A stretch of 58,238 bases of DNA, from positions 1-58,238 of the forward strand of contig JABDFJ010000007.1 in assembly GCA_013286645.1 (NCBI GenBank), given 5' to 3'. A model generated the notes under the pieces. The model was not told the DNA's origin, did not search any database, and saw only the letters and a program-made list of their open reading frames with translations. The position numbers and the translations under genes were made by a program. Source of the DNA: Chlamydiota bacterium (GTDB lineage Bacteria; Chlamydiota; Chlamydiia; Chlamydiales; Parachlamydiaceae). Each line of letters starts with the position of its first letter. Position 1 is the first letter of the stretch. Positions 1 through 8,379 of the stretch are shown in pieces.

Positions 1-10
1 TCCCCTGCAT

Positions 11-3000
11 GTGCGCTTTGAGCGCTCGCTTTGGAATTTATTATGTCGCTTTTGCACACAGGAGATGGGGACAGATCCTGACCGTTTGAAGATGCTCGAA
101 AAAGGACACTATGTGCATGCGGTGCATGGGAAGGAAAGGTTTAGCATCAAAGCCCAAACCCCTGCGGCTAGTGAGCGGCTGTATGAAATCTTGTATAAGC
201 GCCCTTATGAGACAGAAGAAACATCGTTAAAGTTCTCTAATCTATCGGAAGAAGAGCTCACTTTATGGGAGAGGGGTTGTCCTTCTTTGCAGCTGCAATA
301 TGAGCTGTCGTATTGGAACGATATGGCCAAGTGGTTGATGGAATTGCAGGAGACGAAGAGTCCTTATACGATTTCATTTGAGTATACTGTCAAACAGATT
401 CCAAAGAGCCTTAAAGTTGCTTTTCCAGAGGTGGTCGTTGAGTGGGCTTTACCTGAAGAATGTCTGATTTCTATCATCCCTTCGCTAGCAACTGTAGAAG
501 CGCCTTTAGCTGTGCATAGTGCATGGAAAGAGGTGGTGAAAAAGATTGTCTACGACCCCGAAAGGCATTGTTTGAATATTGTTCCACGTGAGCATCAAGA
601 AGTACAACATGAGCGCCTGAAGCGTCTAAAAGCGATTGATATCGGGGAATGGGCATATGTGCCACACGATGGATTTTACTCTAAGGAAACACATTTCTTA
701 TTGGATGTTACCGAATTTTATGACGTGGAAAAAATCCTCAACGAACACGCCTCAGCTATTAAGGCACTCTTTGTGGGTGGTGTGATTAAGAAGTCATTGA
801 GTGCTGTTTCTTATGCGATGTCCTTTGATAAGCGTTGGAATTTGCATATTACAAGCTATCTGTTTACACCCGGGGATCTGACAGCACCCGGATCACATAG
901 TTTTGGCTCATGGGTGTATGTGGAGAATCGTGGGTTTTATCGCGTGGAAGATCACGACTTTGGTGCGCTTGAAAAAATCATTCCTGCCGGGGATGTGGCT
1001 GATTTTGTGAGTGAACATCGTCCCTGGTTGAACACGCAGAGAGGCTTCCATACCCATTTGATTACTTTGGAAGCCAATTTGAATTATCGGGTGGATCAAG
1101 GCAACTATTTGACCTTTGGACGCGAAGTGGAGTTCCCCGAAGAACATTTGGTGACTAAGGATTTTGGACATTGGGTGTATTTGGAAGGGGTCGGTTTCTT
1201 TTCGAAGGTGAGCACCCATACGCGCACATCGGTGCATGCAGGCATCAAAATTCCACCTAACCAGATCCCGGTATTTATTCGGCACAATCGGGAAGATTTG
1301 CATTTTGTAAACGGTTTTTTCAGCGCTAGGTGTCCAGTTATTGGCTCTGGAGCCTCCATTGAGTTGGTTTCAGGTGATCAAGTGAGTGTGATGCCCAAAT
1401 ACACATTATTGCCAGAGTATGCTGAGCGCGATGTACGTTTTTTTGATGATTTCGTGTATGTGGAAAACGAAGGGTTCCATGAGCTGCCGGTTGACAAGCG
1501 TTTGCCAGAAGGGTTTGGTTCCCCTACTTTGATTGAAGGAGAGCATTTGCCTGTTTTCATCGATACGCAGCTGGCTAAATTGCTCCCTTTTGCTTCGTCT
1601 GTTGATCCCCGCTTGCGTAGGCCAAAGACCAGTTATTTGGTTACCGATGAGATTGAACAGCAAGTTTCACGCGGCAAAGATGGTTATGCCTTGAAGCTTA
1701 ATTATCAGACCGAATTTGGTTCGATCTCTTTGGCGTCACTGTGGTGGGCGCTCCAGCAGAATCAGCGCTATGTGTTTTCTGAGGCCGGTTTGATTGATTT
1801 ATCAGATCAACGCTTTGGGTGGCTGAAAGGGGTGAGCAAGAGTCGGGTAGATCGCAAGCGTAATATGTTGACTTTGCCCACGCTTGAAGTGTTACGCTTG
1901 AATGCTATGGAAGGGATTACTGCTGCTCCCACGCTCGATCCGCAGCAGCACCATTCTTTGCAGTTGTTGCGCGATTTGACTGAATTTCGTATGCCTGAAG
2001 ATCCTGATTTGACTGGACTGCAAAGTCATTTGCGCCCATACCAGCTGCATGGCGTGCGGTGGCTGTGGTTCCTTTATCACCATGGATTGTCGGGGTTGCT
2101 ATGTGATGATATGGGGTTGGGAAAGACGCACCAAACGATGGGGCTGCTGATGGCCATAGCCAATCATTGGCGCAAGCAGGAAGGCGATAACAGCAAACAT
2201 CACTTTCTGGTGGTCTGTCCGACGTCTGTTATTTACCACTGGCAGGAGAAGTTGCGCGATTTCTTGCCGGGCTTACGCGTCTGGACCTTTTATGGGGCGA
2301 AGCGCAGTTTGGACACTTTTTATGAAGAAAGTGATATTTTGCTTACCTCGTATGGCGTATGGCGCAATGAGATTGATGTGCTTGGTAAGATGACGTTTGA
2401 AGTCGCTATTTTCGACGAGCTGCAAATTGCTAAGAACCATACCAGCCGCATTTATCGCGCCTTGCTGAAAGCTAAGGCTCGGATGAGGCTTGGGCTTTCG
2501 GGCACGCCTATTGAAAACCGTTTGCGCGAATTGAAAGCGCTCTTTGATATCGTTTTGCCTACCTATTTACCCTCAGAAACCGACTATCGCGATTTCTTTG
2601 TGCGACCTATCGAGAAAGAAGGCAATCAAGAGCGACGTCTGTTGCTCTCGCGTTTGATTAAGCCCTTTGTGCTTAGACGCAAGAAGGAAGATGTTTTGCT
2701 TGATTTGCCGGAAAAGATTGAAGAGATCTCGCATTGTGATTTGTTGCCAGAACAGTATCAGTTGTATGTGGAAGTGTTATCCACTTCGCGCGATAAGTTG
2801 CTGACTGAGTTGAGCGATGATAATACGCCTATCCCTTACATGCATATCTTTGCGTTGCTTTCTCATTTGAAGCAAATCTGTAACCATCCTGCAGCCTATC
2901 TCAAGAAATCCGTTGACTACAAACAGTATCCATCGGGTAAGTGGGAGCTATTTTTGGAGTTGTTGGAGGAGGCACGGGAGAGTCAGCAGAAAGTCGTCGT

Positions 3001-3466
3001 GTTTTCGCAATATCTGAATATGCTAGATATCATCGAAAGTTACTTGACAGAGAACCATATTGGATATGCTGCCATTCGCGGTAAGACAGCCAATCGGGGG
3101 GAGCAGTTGCAGCGCTTCAACAACGATCCCAAATGTGAGGTCTTTGTGGCCTCATTGCAAGCGGTGGGATTGGGTGTGGATCTAACGGCAGGGTCGGTGG
3201 TGATCCATTATGACCGGTGGTGGAATGCAGCGCGGGAGAACCAAGCTACGGACCGTGTGCACCGTATCGGCCAAACACGTGGGGTGCAGGTGTTTAAGTT
3301 GATGACCAAGGGTACGATTGAAGAGCATATCGACTTTCTGATCCATAAGAAAGGACGTTTGATGGAAGACGTGGTGAGTGTTGATGATCATCAAATCGTG
3401 AAAAAACTCGACCGCCAGGAGATGATCAGCTTATTGCAGTTAATACCCAAAGCCGGTAAAGATTAA
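11..3466 (+). CDS. SNF2/SWI2-family DEAD-like helicase (5' end may lie outside window)
   Basis: ATP-dependent DNA translocase of the SNF2 superfamily, about 1150 residues, close to the two large SNF2 proteins of Chlamydia (CT555, CT708). The first ~640 residues are a poorly conserved N-terminal region containing several repeats of the type 'G.WVY.E..GF' (for example near 218, 303, 394, 485). The helicase core follows: Walker A DDMGLGKT at 699-706 (K705), motif II reads FDELQ (D802 E803) where DEAH or DEAQ is usual, motif III LGLSGTPIENR, motif V around GLGVDL, and motif VI QATDRVHRIGQT with R1082 and R1085. The reading frame begins with a GTG at base 11 but is open to the window edge, so the true start may be further left. 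Its role is probably transcription or chromatin-like DNA remodelling; the target is unknown. Confidence 0.9.
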   Translation: MRFERSLWNLLCRFCTQEMGTDPDRLKMLEKGHYVHAVHGKERFSIKAQTPAASERLYEILYKRPYETEETSLKFSNLSEEELTLWERGCPSLQLQYELSYWNDMAKWLMELQETKSPYTISFEYTVKQIPKSLKVAFPEVVVEWALPEECLISIIPSLATVEAPLAVHSAWKEVVKKIVYDPERHCLNIVPREHQEVQHERLKRLKAIDIGEWAYVPHDGFYSKETHFLLDVTEFYDVEKILNEHASAIKALFVGGVIKKSLSAVSYAMSFDKRWNLHITSYLFTPGDLTAPGSHSFGSWVYVENRGFYRVEDHDFGALEKIIPAGDVADFVSEHRPWLNTQRGFHTHLITLEANLNYRVDQGNYLTFGREVEFPEEHLVTKDFGHWVYLEGVGFFSKVSTHTRTSVHAGIKIPPNQIPVFIRHNREDLHFVNGFFSARCPVIGSGASIELVSGDQVSVMPKYTLLPEYAERDVRFFDDFVYVENEGFHELPVDKRLPEGFGSPTLIEGEHLPVFIDTQLAKLLPFASSVDPRLRRPKTSYLVTDEIEQQVSRGKDGYALKLNYQTEFGSISLASLWWALQQNQRYVFSEAGLIDLSDQRFGWLKGVSKSRVDRKRNMLTLPTLEVLRLNAMEGITAAPTLDPQQHHSLQLLRDLTEFRMPEDPDLTGLQSHLRPYQLHGVRWLWFLYHHGLSGLLCDDMGLGKTHQTMGLLMAIANHWRKQEGDNSKHHFLVVCPTSVIYHWQEKLRDFLPGLRVWTFYGAKRSLDTFYEESDILLTSYGVWRNEIDVLGKMTFEVAIFDELQIAKNHTSRIYRALLKAKARMRLGLSGTPIENRLRELKALFDIVLPTYLPSETDYRDFFVRPIEKEGNQERRLLLSRLIKPFVLRRKKEDVLLDLPEKIEEISHCDLLPEQYQLYVEVLSTSRDKLLTELSDDNTPIPYMHIFALLSHLKQICNHPAAYLKKSVDYKQYPSGKWELFLELLEEARESQQKVVVFSQYLNMLDIIESYLTENHIGYAAIRGKTANRGEQLQRFNNDPKCEVFVASLQAVGLGVDLTAGSVVIHYDRWWNAARENQATDRVHRIGQTRGVQVFKLMTKGTIEEHIDFLIHKKGRLMEDVVSVDDHQIVKKLDRQEMISLLQLIPKAGKD

Positions 3467-3498
3467 GGACCATATATAAGCTTAAAGGAACGTGCGCC

Positions 3499-4188
3499 AT
3501 TAAAATTCTAGTTTTGATCATTGCTTCTGATAATTTTCCCGTCTACTGTGCCTTGCAACAGGTGTGGCAGTCTTATATGCATCTGGATCCTATGCATGTG
3601 GAAGCCTACTTCTTGAAAGGTGATCCAGAGTTAGCTACTGAGACTCAAATCAAGGGTGATGTCATTTGGTGTAAAACTGAAGAGAATTTAATTCCAGGTT
3701 TACTCAAGAAGACTGTGTTAGGCATGGAAGCCATGCTGCCACGGCTTGATGAGTTCAATTTTGTGATCAGGACAAACTTGTCGTCTTTTTTTGTTTTTTC
3801 GCGTTTGCTGAAGTTTTTAGAGCTTCTTCCTGCGACTGGTTGTTATTATGCTAGTTCACTGCATTCAAAAGGTGTTATTTTTGGTTCTGGGGCAGGAATT
3901 ATTCTCTCGCCTGATTTGGTGAAATATATCATTGCTAGCAAACAAAAGTTGATGGATCAGCCGGTAATCGATGATGTGATGCTAGGACATCTCCTGTTAC
4001 AGCATGGTAAGAAGGAACTTTTAAGTGCCAGTCGCATGGATTTTCCTAACATGGAGACATGGTTGCAGGAAAAGGATGCGATTCCCGATTACATTTATCA
4101 TTTTAGATGCAAACATGAAAACCCTGATTTACGCAATTGCGATGAGGTCTTCATCCAAAATGAGCTGGTGAAAATGTTCTATCGATAG
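3499..4188 (+). CDS. Glycosyltransferase-like protein (GT31-type pattern), apparent ATT start
   Basis: About 229 residues, soluble, no membrane segment. The pattern resembles beta-1,3-galactosyltransferase-like GT31 enzymes: an N-terminal strand-rich KILVLIIASD, a central FVIRTNLSSFF (position of the metal-binding stretch), then FGSGAGIILSPDLV, and VIDDVMLGH, which matches the family's EDVxxG acidic motif. I infer sugar transfer to a cell-surface glycan or host molecule; donor and acceptor cannot be read. The start is unusual. The first canonical codon is TTG at 3514, with no ribosome site at useful distance. ATT at 3499 follows AAGGAA (3485-3490) by 8 nt and restores a natural N-terminus, IKILVLIIASD. 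I therefore use ATT. A second glycosyltransferase gene follows after a palindromic repeat. Confidence 0.6.
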   Translation: MKILVLIIASDNFPVYCALQQVWQSYMHLDPMHVEAYFLKGDPELATETQIKGDVIWCKTEENLIPGLLKKTVLGMEAMLPRLDEFNFVIRTNLSSFFVFSRLLKFLELLPATGCYYASSLHSKGVIFGSGAGIILSPDLVKYIIASKQKLMDQPVIDDVMLGHLLLQHGKKELLSASRMDFPNMETWLQEKDAIPDYIYHFRCKHENPDLRNCDEVFIQNELVKMFYR

Positions 4189-4194
4189 ATATTT

Positions 4195-4291
4195 TGCATC
4201 ATTCATTTGCCTGCCCGTGCCTGGACAAAGGCAAAGGCAAAGGCAAAGACAAGGGCAAGGGCACGGGCAAGGGCAAGGAAATGAATGATGC
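4195..4291. repeat. Palindromic low-complexity repeat (family H)
   Basis: An imperfect inverted repeat. The left arm TGCATCATTCATTT...GCCCGTGCC pairs with the right arm GGCACGGGCAAGGGCAAGG...TGATGCA. Between and inside the arms lie tandem GGCAAA/GGCAAG hexamers. It starts 6 bases after the stop codon of the upstream gene and ends 27 bases before the next start, so a transcript of both genes would carry a long hairpin. No other copy is seen in this window. Confidence 0.75.
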
Positions 4292-4318
4292 AAGCTGTCT
4301 AATGAGCAGGGGGGTGCT

Positions 4319-5491
4319 GTGCGCAAAGTGTGTATGGTCACAAATTACAATCGGTATGAGTCTAAGCGCTATTTTGCAGAAAAACTGTTGGCAGCACTGC
4401 AGCGGCAAGGTCTTGAAGTGATCAAAGTTGATAGCTCTCGTGAGGGACCTCAAGCCTGTTTGACCGCTATCCAGCAGTTTGCGCCCGATTTAGTCTGTAC
4501 TTTTCATAGAGAACAGCCCGACAGTGAAGGTAAATTTTGGTGGGATTATTTTCTTATTCCCCATCTTTCGATGTTGCTTGATCCAGCTTGCTATTCTCTT
4601 GATTTACTTGTCAGCCCCCTATCGATTATTTCTTGCGTTGATCGCCAAGATATCGCAACTATGCATGCAAAGAATATTAAGAAAGCATTTTTTTTCCCAC
4701 ATGCCGTTGAAAGAGAACTAGCACCAGATCCCTATCTTGAAAGAGTGTATGAGGTGGTTTTCTTTGGGAGTTGTTATGACTACGAATCTTTGCGGACTTA
4801 TTGGGGTGGGTCTTTGCCTCTTTGGGCTAGCCGGACAGTAGATGATGCGATTGATCGCGTTTTTTCCAATGGTGGGGTTTCATTAACGCAAGCGTTATTG
4901 CAAGCGGGGCAGGCAAATCCGACCTTTCGAAAGACTGCTGAATATGGACTACGGACGTTTTGTTTCCGTTGTCTCGATACCTACACGCGAGGCAAGGATC
5001 GGATCGAGCTTATCAGATCGATCAAAAAAGCTCATGTACATGTCTTTGGAGAATTGGAGCAGGGACTTGGATTTGAAAAAAAAGGGTGGTCTCACTATTT
5101 AGGTAAGCAATCCAATGTGACGCTCCATCCAGCTGTATCATATAGCGAAGCGCTCCAGATCATGAAACAGAGCAAAGTTGTGTTGAATAGCATGCCATTT
5201 TTTCTGGATGGATCGCACGAGCGGGTGTTTGCTGCTTTGGCATGTGGGGCTCTCCCTGTGAGTAGTGCCAGTGGTTATTTGCGGGAGGAGTTGTGTGAGG
5301 GGGAAGAGATTGAATTTTATCCAGCCGGGCACTATACAGACGTCAGTGATCGGATCGATGCCTGGCTCGGCAATGAAGCACAGCGACAAGCAGCTGTGGT
5401 TCGTGGTAGAGAGAAGGTCATGCAGCGCCATACTTGGGATCAGCGGGCTGAGTTGCTGGTTTCAGAGGTTGAGAAAATAATAGCAGGATGA
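4319..5491 (+). CDS. CgeB-like glycosyltransferase (GT1/GT4-like, Glyco_trans_1_2 type)
   Basis: 390 residues with two Rossmann-like halves. The N-terminal half (RKVCMVTNYNRYESKRYFAE) has the layout of CgeB-type spore or capsule glycosyltransferases. The C-terminal half has the diagnostic stretch SYSEALQIMKQSKVVLNS followed by GSHERVFAALACGALPVSS, where the acidic residue of HERVFAALACG takes the place of the nucleotide-sugar-binding Glu of GT-B enzymes. No membrane segment. Start is GTG at 4319 behind a G-rich AGGGGGG stretch. It is the second of two adjacent glycosyltransferase-like genes and probably works on the same glycan; acceptor unknown. Confidence 0.75.
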   Translation: MRKVCMVTNYNRYESKRYFAEKLLAALQRQGLEVIKVDSSREGPQACLTAIQQFAPDLVCTFHREQPDSEGKFWWDYFLIPHLSMLLDPACYSLDLLVSPLSIISCVDRQDIATMHAKNIKKAFFFPHAVERELAPDPYLERVYEVVFFGSCYDYESLRTYWGGSLPLWASRTVDDAIDRVFSNGGVSLTQALLQAGQANPTFRKTAEYGLRTFCFRCLDTYTRGKDRIELIRSIKKAHVHVFGELEQGLGFEKKGWSHYLGKQSNVTLHPAVSYSEALQIMKQSKVVLNSMPFFLDGSHERVFAALACGALPVSSASGYLREELCEGEEIEFYPAGHYTDVSDRIDAWLGNEAQRQAAVVRGREKVMQRHTWDQRAELLVSEVEKIIAG

Positions 5492-5558
5492 ACACGATTA
5501 ACAGAATCGAGGGGATGCACCTCGCAGCAAGATCAACGATGAAAACGATGTAACGATT
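5486..5558. repeat. Divergent solo copy of the family C repeat
   Basis: The stretch starting at the stop of the upstream gene (AGGATGAACACGATTAACAG ... AACGATG.AAACGATGTAACGAT) matches, with differences, one arm of the large family C palindrome at 12177-12240 (GATGAACAGGATAAACAG ... AACGATGGAAACGATATAACGAT). Only one arm is present. The remainder of this gap up to 5606 shows nothing further that I recognise. Confidence 0.55.
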
Positions 5559-5606
5559 CAGTGCCGCCATCGATGATCGAAATGTCAGCACGTTAGTTCG
5601 TTGCTG

Positions 5607-7910
5607 TTAGCTTCGATTCGATGTAAAATAACCCCTCAAGCGCATTCCAAGGCCTGTGCCTGCAGCTGCCAACGCTAATGTCACAGGACCTGTGCTGGCA
5701 ACTGTTGCCAAGCCAAGCGAGGCTCCAACGCCTGCCGCGGTTAATTGTACAGCGCTACTGGCCTTTTGGGATATAGGAACGGATGGATTGATTAAATTGG
5801 CTAGATGCCCTTTTGTAAAACTTAATACATATGATGTAACGAATTGATCGGCTGCAGTTAGCGATTTAAATGTAGTGTCGCTCATCTTCGCACACATGTT
5901 TTTAGCGTTTTCTACACTTACCTCTAGTTGAGCGCGATAGTCCTCGTCCAGTTGATCGCGAGCATTTTTCAATTCAGTCAGTGTGGCGTTGTTTAGTTCT
6001 GCTGCCCAGTCAGGCTGTGTGCGCAAGAATGCATTGATATATTGATCTGAAGCTTGCAGATGCTTTTGAAGGTTCAATAAGCCTATCAATTTCTTAATTT
6101 GCTCTTCTTCCAAGTTTAGTTCATGGGCAGATCTGGCAATTTCTGCTTCGTGCTCTGAAATCTCTTCCAACTTGATATGGCCTAATGTTTGTTCGAGTGT
6201 ATGGATAACTAAGCCTGGCAAGGTTGTTTCGATTTCGCTACTAATTTCTTTTAATCTAATGAAGTGATCGAGCGCATCGATTTGGTTGCTCAGGAGCATT
6301 AGAGAGGTGCGATCATCTTTAATATCATCTACATCTGCCAATGTGGGATTGGCATTTCCATTCAGAATAGGGTTGCAATGCGCTCCTAGATAGCCGGCTT
6401 TTGTAGGTTCGAATGAATGCTGGCTACGGCTGACATTATCCGAATGAGCCATACAGGCTATATAAACTCCACCAAGCGTATGTACTGTATCGCCTTTGAC
6501 GCGGTTTTCTTCAAAAGAGAGGGGACAATAGCGCGTTTTGTAACTAGTCATCAATTTAGCCGCATTTTCAGCAAATCGTTCAGCTTGCTCCTCTAATGCT
6601 CTAGGGCTACACCAGGTAATGACGTTTATGCCCCGCAGGGTATGCAACGGAAAAGCTTCGGGGGTGTCGAGCTTGTTTGCCATTTGGGACACCATGGAGT
6701 GAACTAAATGCTGGGATAGAGCTCCCCCTTGACTATGCCCCTGGATGGCAAGACGAGGAGTAAGACCCCTTTCGACTAATTCCTGGCAGCACTCATTGAT
6801 GGCTTGAAGGATGGTTTGCTCATGCTTGGCTTCGAAAACATCTAAACCGGAAGCTTCGGCTAAATTGTGCGCCACACTTTGCATGTCGCTAGGATTGGTG
6901 CCTCTAAAAACAGCTTGCAGTTCTCCTTGTCGGTTGGCGGTTAAACCTTGGAGTAAGCAGAAGGCAAAACCCTCTTTATCAATGACGGTTTTAACCTCAT
7001 AAAATACTGGTTTGTCCTTTTGACAAGGGACAGGTAGGATAAAGCCTTCTTCAAGAGAGGCATAACCGATGCGACGACTGAGAAATTCTGTCGCGGCTAG
7101 GTGATCATAATGTGTTTCGGAATGTTCATTTGTAAAATCTTGCCAATCGGTCAACGCTTGCAGGCGTTTGATGTCCGCTGGGAAAATGCTTTGGACGACA
7201 TCTTTTTCTGTAGGGGAAAGAGTAATCATCCTGGATGATTGGCTACCATACGCTTCATGTCTAAAGAATTTAAGCAGCAGGTGTATTTGGTTGTCTTGTA
7301 ATTTGTTAAAGGAATCATCAAAAACATCGCCTGAGGTAGGGATCAACGCTTCTAGATCGATGATTAAATCATCGGCAAAATAGTGACTGAAATTCTCCAT
7401 GAAACGCTGTCGAGAGTCTGCTGGAAGAAGCGATTGATAAAAATGCTTTAAATCTTGGGTGGTGACTTCAGTTGCCAGCGACACTTGTAAGCATTTAATA
7501 TCGTGTGAAGAGAGTGTTTGTTTATCATTTAGTTTGTAATTATTCCACGCTTTTTGGGAGAGTCTCTCCCCATAGACTTCATTTAATAATGATTTGATTT
7601 CATTGGCTGTTTTCCCTTTCAGCGCTTGAGCAAATTTGGTTGTTTGACTTTCGGCAACATTTGCAGTGGGCGAGGAAAAAAAATTGTAGGGAATCATACT
7701 AGTGGTATTTGAAAGTATACTTACCAACCGAGATGATAGAGTAGGAGGTGAGGGGCTGAGAGCTGGGGCACTGATCGCTGCAAGAGTTGTTGGATTGCTT
7801 ACATCATTGGATGCTGGAGTGACTACCTGATCTGGAGTTTGCGAACCACCGTTTTGGGGAGTAAAAGGTGTGGGTCCTGGGATGCGGGGAGTTGGACTAT
7901 CAATAGACAT
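5607..7910 (-). CDS. Large lipase (class 3)-like alpha/beta-hydrolase with Inc-like C-terminal hydrophobic domain
   Basis: 767 residues. The N-terminal ~75 are Pro/Ser/Thr-rich and probably disordered. The middle holds a class-3-lipase-like fold: FRGTNPSD near 335 and the nucleophile elbow IQGHSQGGALS with Ser393 (GxSxG), about 55 residues apart as in the family. The 600-690 stretch is charged and helical. The end (SAVQLTAAGVG to RGYFTSNRS) has two short Gly/Ala-rich hydrophobic runs separated by a few residues, like the bilobed motif of chlamydial Inc proteins. No Sec signal peptide is seen, which fits type III export. I infer a secreted, host-membrane-directed lipase or esterase; catalytic Asp and His were not pinned down. 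Start ATG at 7910; monocistronic. Confidence 0.7.
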   Translation of the reverse strand: MSIDSPTPRIPGPTPFTPQNGGSQTPDQVVTPASNDVSNPTTLAAISAPALSPSPPTLSSRLVSILSNTTSMIPYNFFSSPTANVAESQTTKFAQALKGKTANEIKSLLNEVYGERLSQKAWNNYKLNDKQTLSSHDIKCLQVSLATEVTTQDLKHFYQSLLPADSRQRFMENFSHYFADDLIIDLEALIPTSGDVFDDSFNKLQDNQIHLLLKFFRHEAYGSQSSRMITLSPTEKDVVQSIFPADIKRLQALTDWQDFTNEHSETHYDHLAATEFLSRRIGYASLEEGFILPVPCQKDKPVFYEVKTVIDKEGFAFCLLQGLTANRQGELQAVFRGTNPSDMQSVAHNLAEASGLDVFEAKHEQTILQAINECCQELVERGLTPRLAIQGHSQGGALSQHLVHSMVSQMANKLDTPEAFPLHTLRGINVITWCSPRALEEQAERFAENAAKLMTSYKTRYCPLSFEENRVKGDTVHTLGGVYIACMAHSDNVSRSQHSFEPTKAGYLGAHCNPILNGNANPTLADVDDIKDDRTSLMLLSNQIDALDHFIRLKEISSEIETTLPGLVIHTLEQTLGHIKLEEISEHEAEIARSAHELNLEEEQIKKLIGLLNLQKHLQASDQYINAFLRTQPDWAAELNNATLTELKNARDQLDEDYRAQLEVSVENAKNMCAKMSDTTFKSLTAADQFVTSYVLSFTKGHLANLINPSVPISQKASSAVQLTAAGVGASLGLATVASTGPVTLALAAAGTGLGMRLRGYFTSNRS

Positions 7911-8045
7911 ATATAACCTAAGTATGGTTTATTATAATATTATAATAATATATTTATGTATTTATTTATTATAGCTTGGTGTTTTTTTTAGGGGTAGTTT
8001 TTTGTTAGTTGCTTTATGAGGAAATGGGCTTGGATTCAAAAAAAA

Positions 8046-8197
8046 GGCTCATCACAAATTCGAGTACCGCACTATTTGAACGCGAAGGTCGCGAAGTAAG
8101 CGAAGATAACGCGAAGAAAGTTTTATTTATTAAAGTACATGCTCAAGACAAATCTTCTGATATCATCTTTGACCATTCTCTCCTTGAAATTAATCAA
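8046..8197. repeat. Family B repeat, copy B1 (left-end half)
   Basis: Begins with the family B terminal sequence GGCTCATCACAAATTCGAGT and contains the tandem CGCGAAG block (GCGAAGGTCGCGAAGTAAGC...). It is nearly the reverse complement of 17050-17211 along its full length. On the minus strand it holds a 17-codon open frame behind AAGGAG that is also conserved in copy B2. No right-end terminal repeat is visible here. Confidence 0.8.
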
Positions 8198-8203
8198 TAA
8201 TAA

Positions 8204-8250
8204 AAAACGTGTTTAAAACTTACGTTTTTCGTAAGTATTTAACACGTTTT
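8204..8250 (-). terminator. Intrinsic terminator downstream of der
   Basis: Two 21-base arms (8204-8224 and 8230-8250, two mismatches) with a 5-base loop. Read on the minus strand the hairpin is followed by TTTTTTATTATT, so it would stop transcripts running out of der about 130 nt past its stop codon. Confidence 0.65.
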
Positions 8251-8379
8251 AACGTAGATATGTATTTTATGCGAGTAAGTGTTTGCTAACACAGCCCATC
8301 CATCATGAACCCCTTATTTTTTCACAGCCCCACTGGATTCTTGTGGGCTCAAGTTCCGATTGTAGATTGAGTAATAACC

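Noticed and set aside
4194-4421. Open frame rich in KGKGKDKGKG
   Set aside because: It is the GGCAAA repeat read in frame and overlaps the glycosyltransferase start. No ribosome site and no conserved sequence beyond the repeat.
8009-8200. 63-codon plus-strand frame LFEREGREVSE...
   Set aside because: It consists of the family B repeat; the same DNA in inverted copies is not open in this frame.
8324-8352. Hairpin AGCCCC...GGGCT beside der
   Set aside because: Short stem and no T-run on the minus strand; the hairpin at 8204-8250 is the better terminator.
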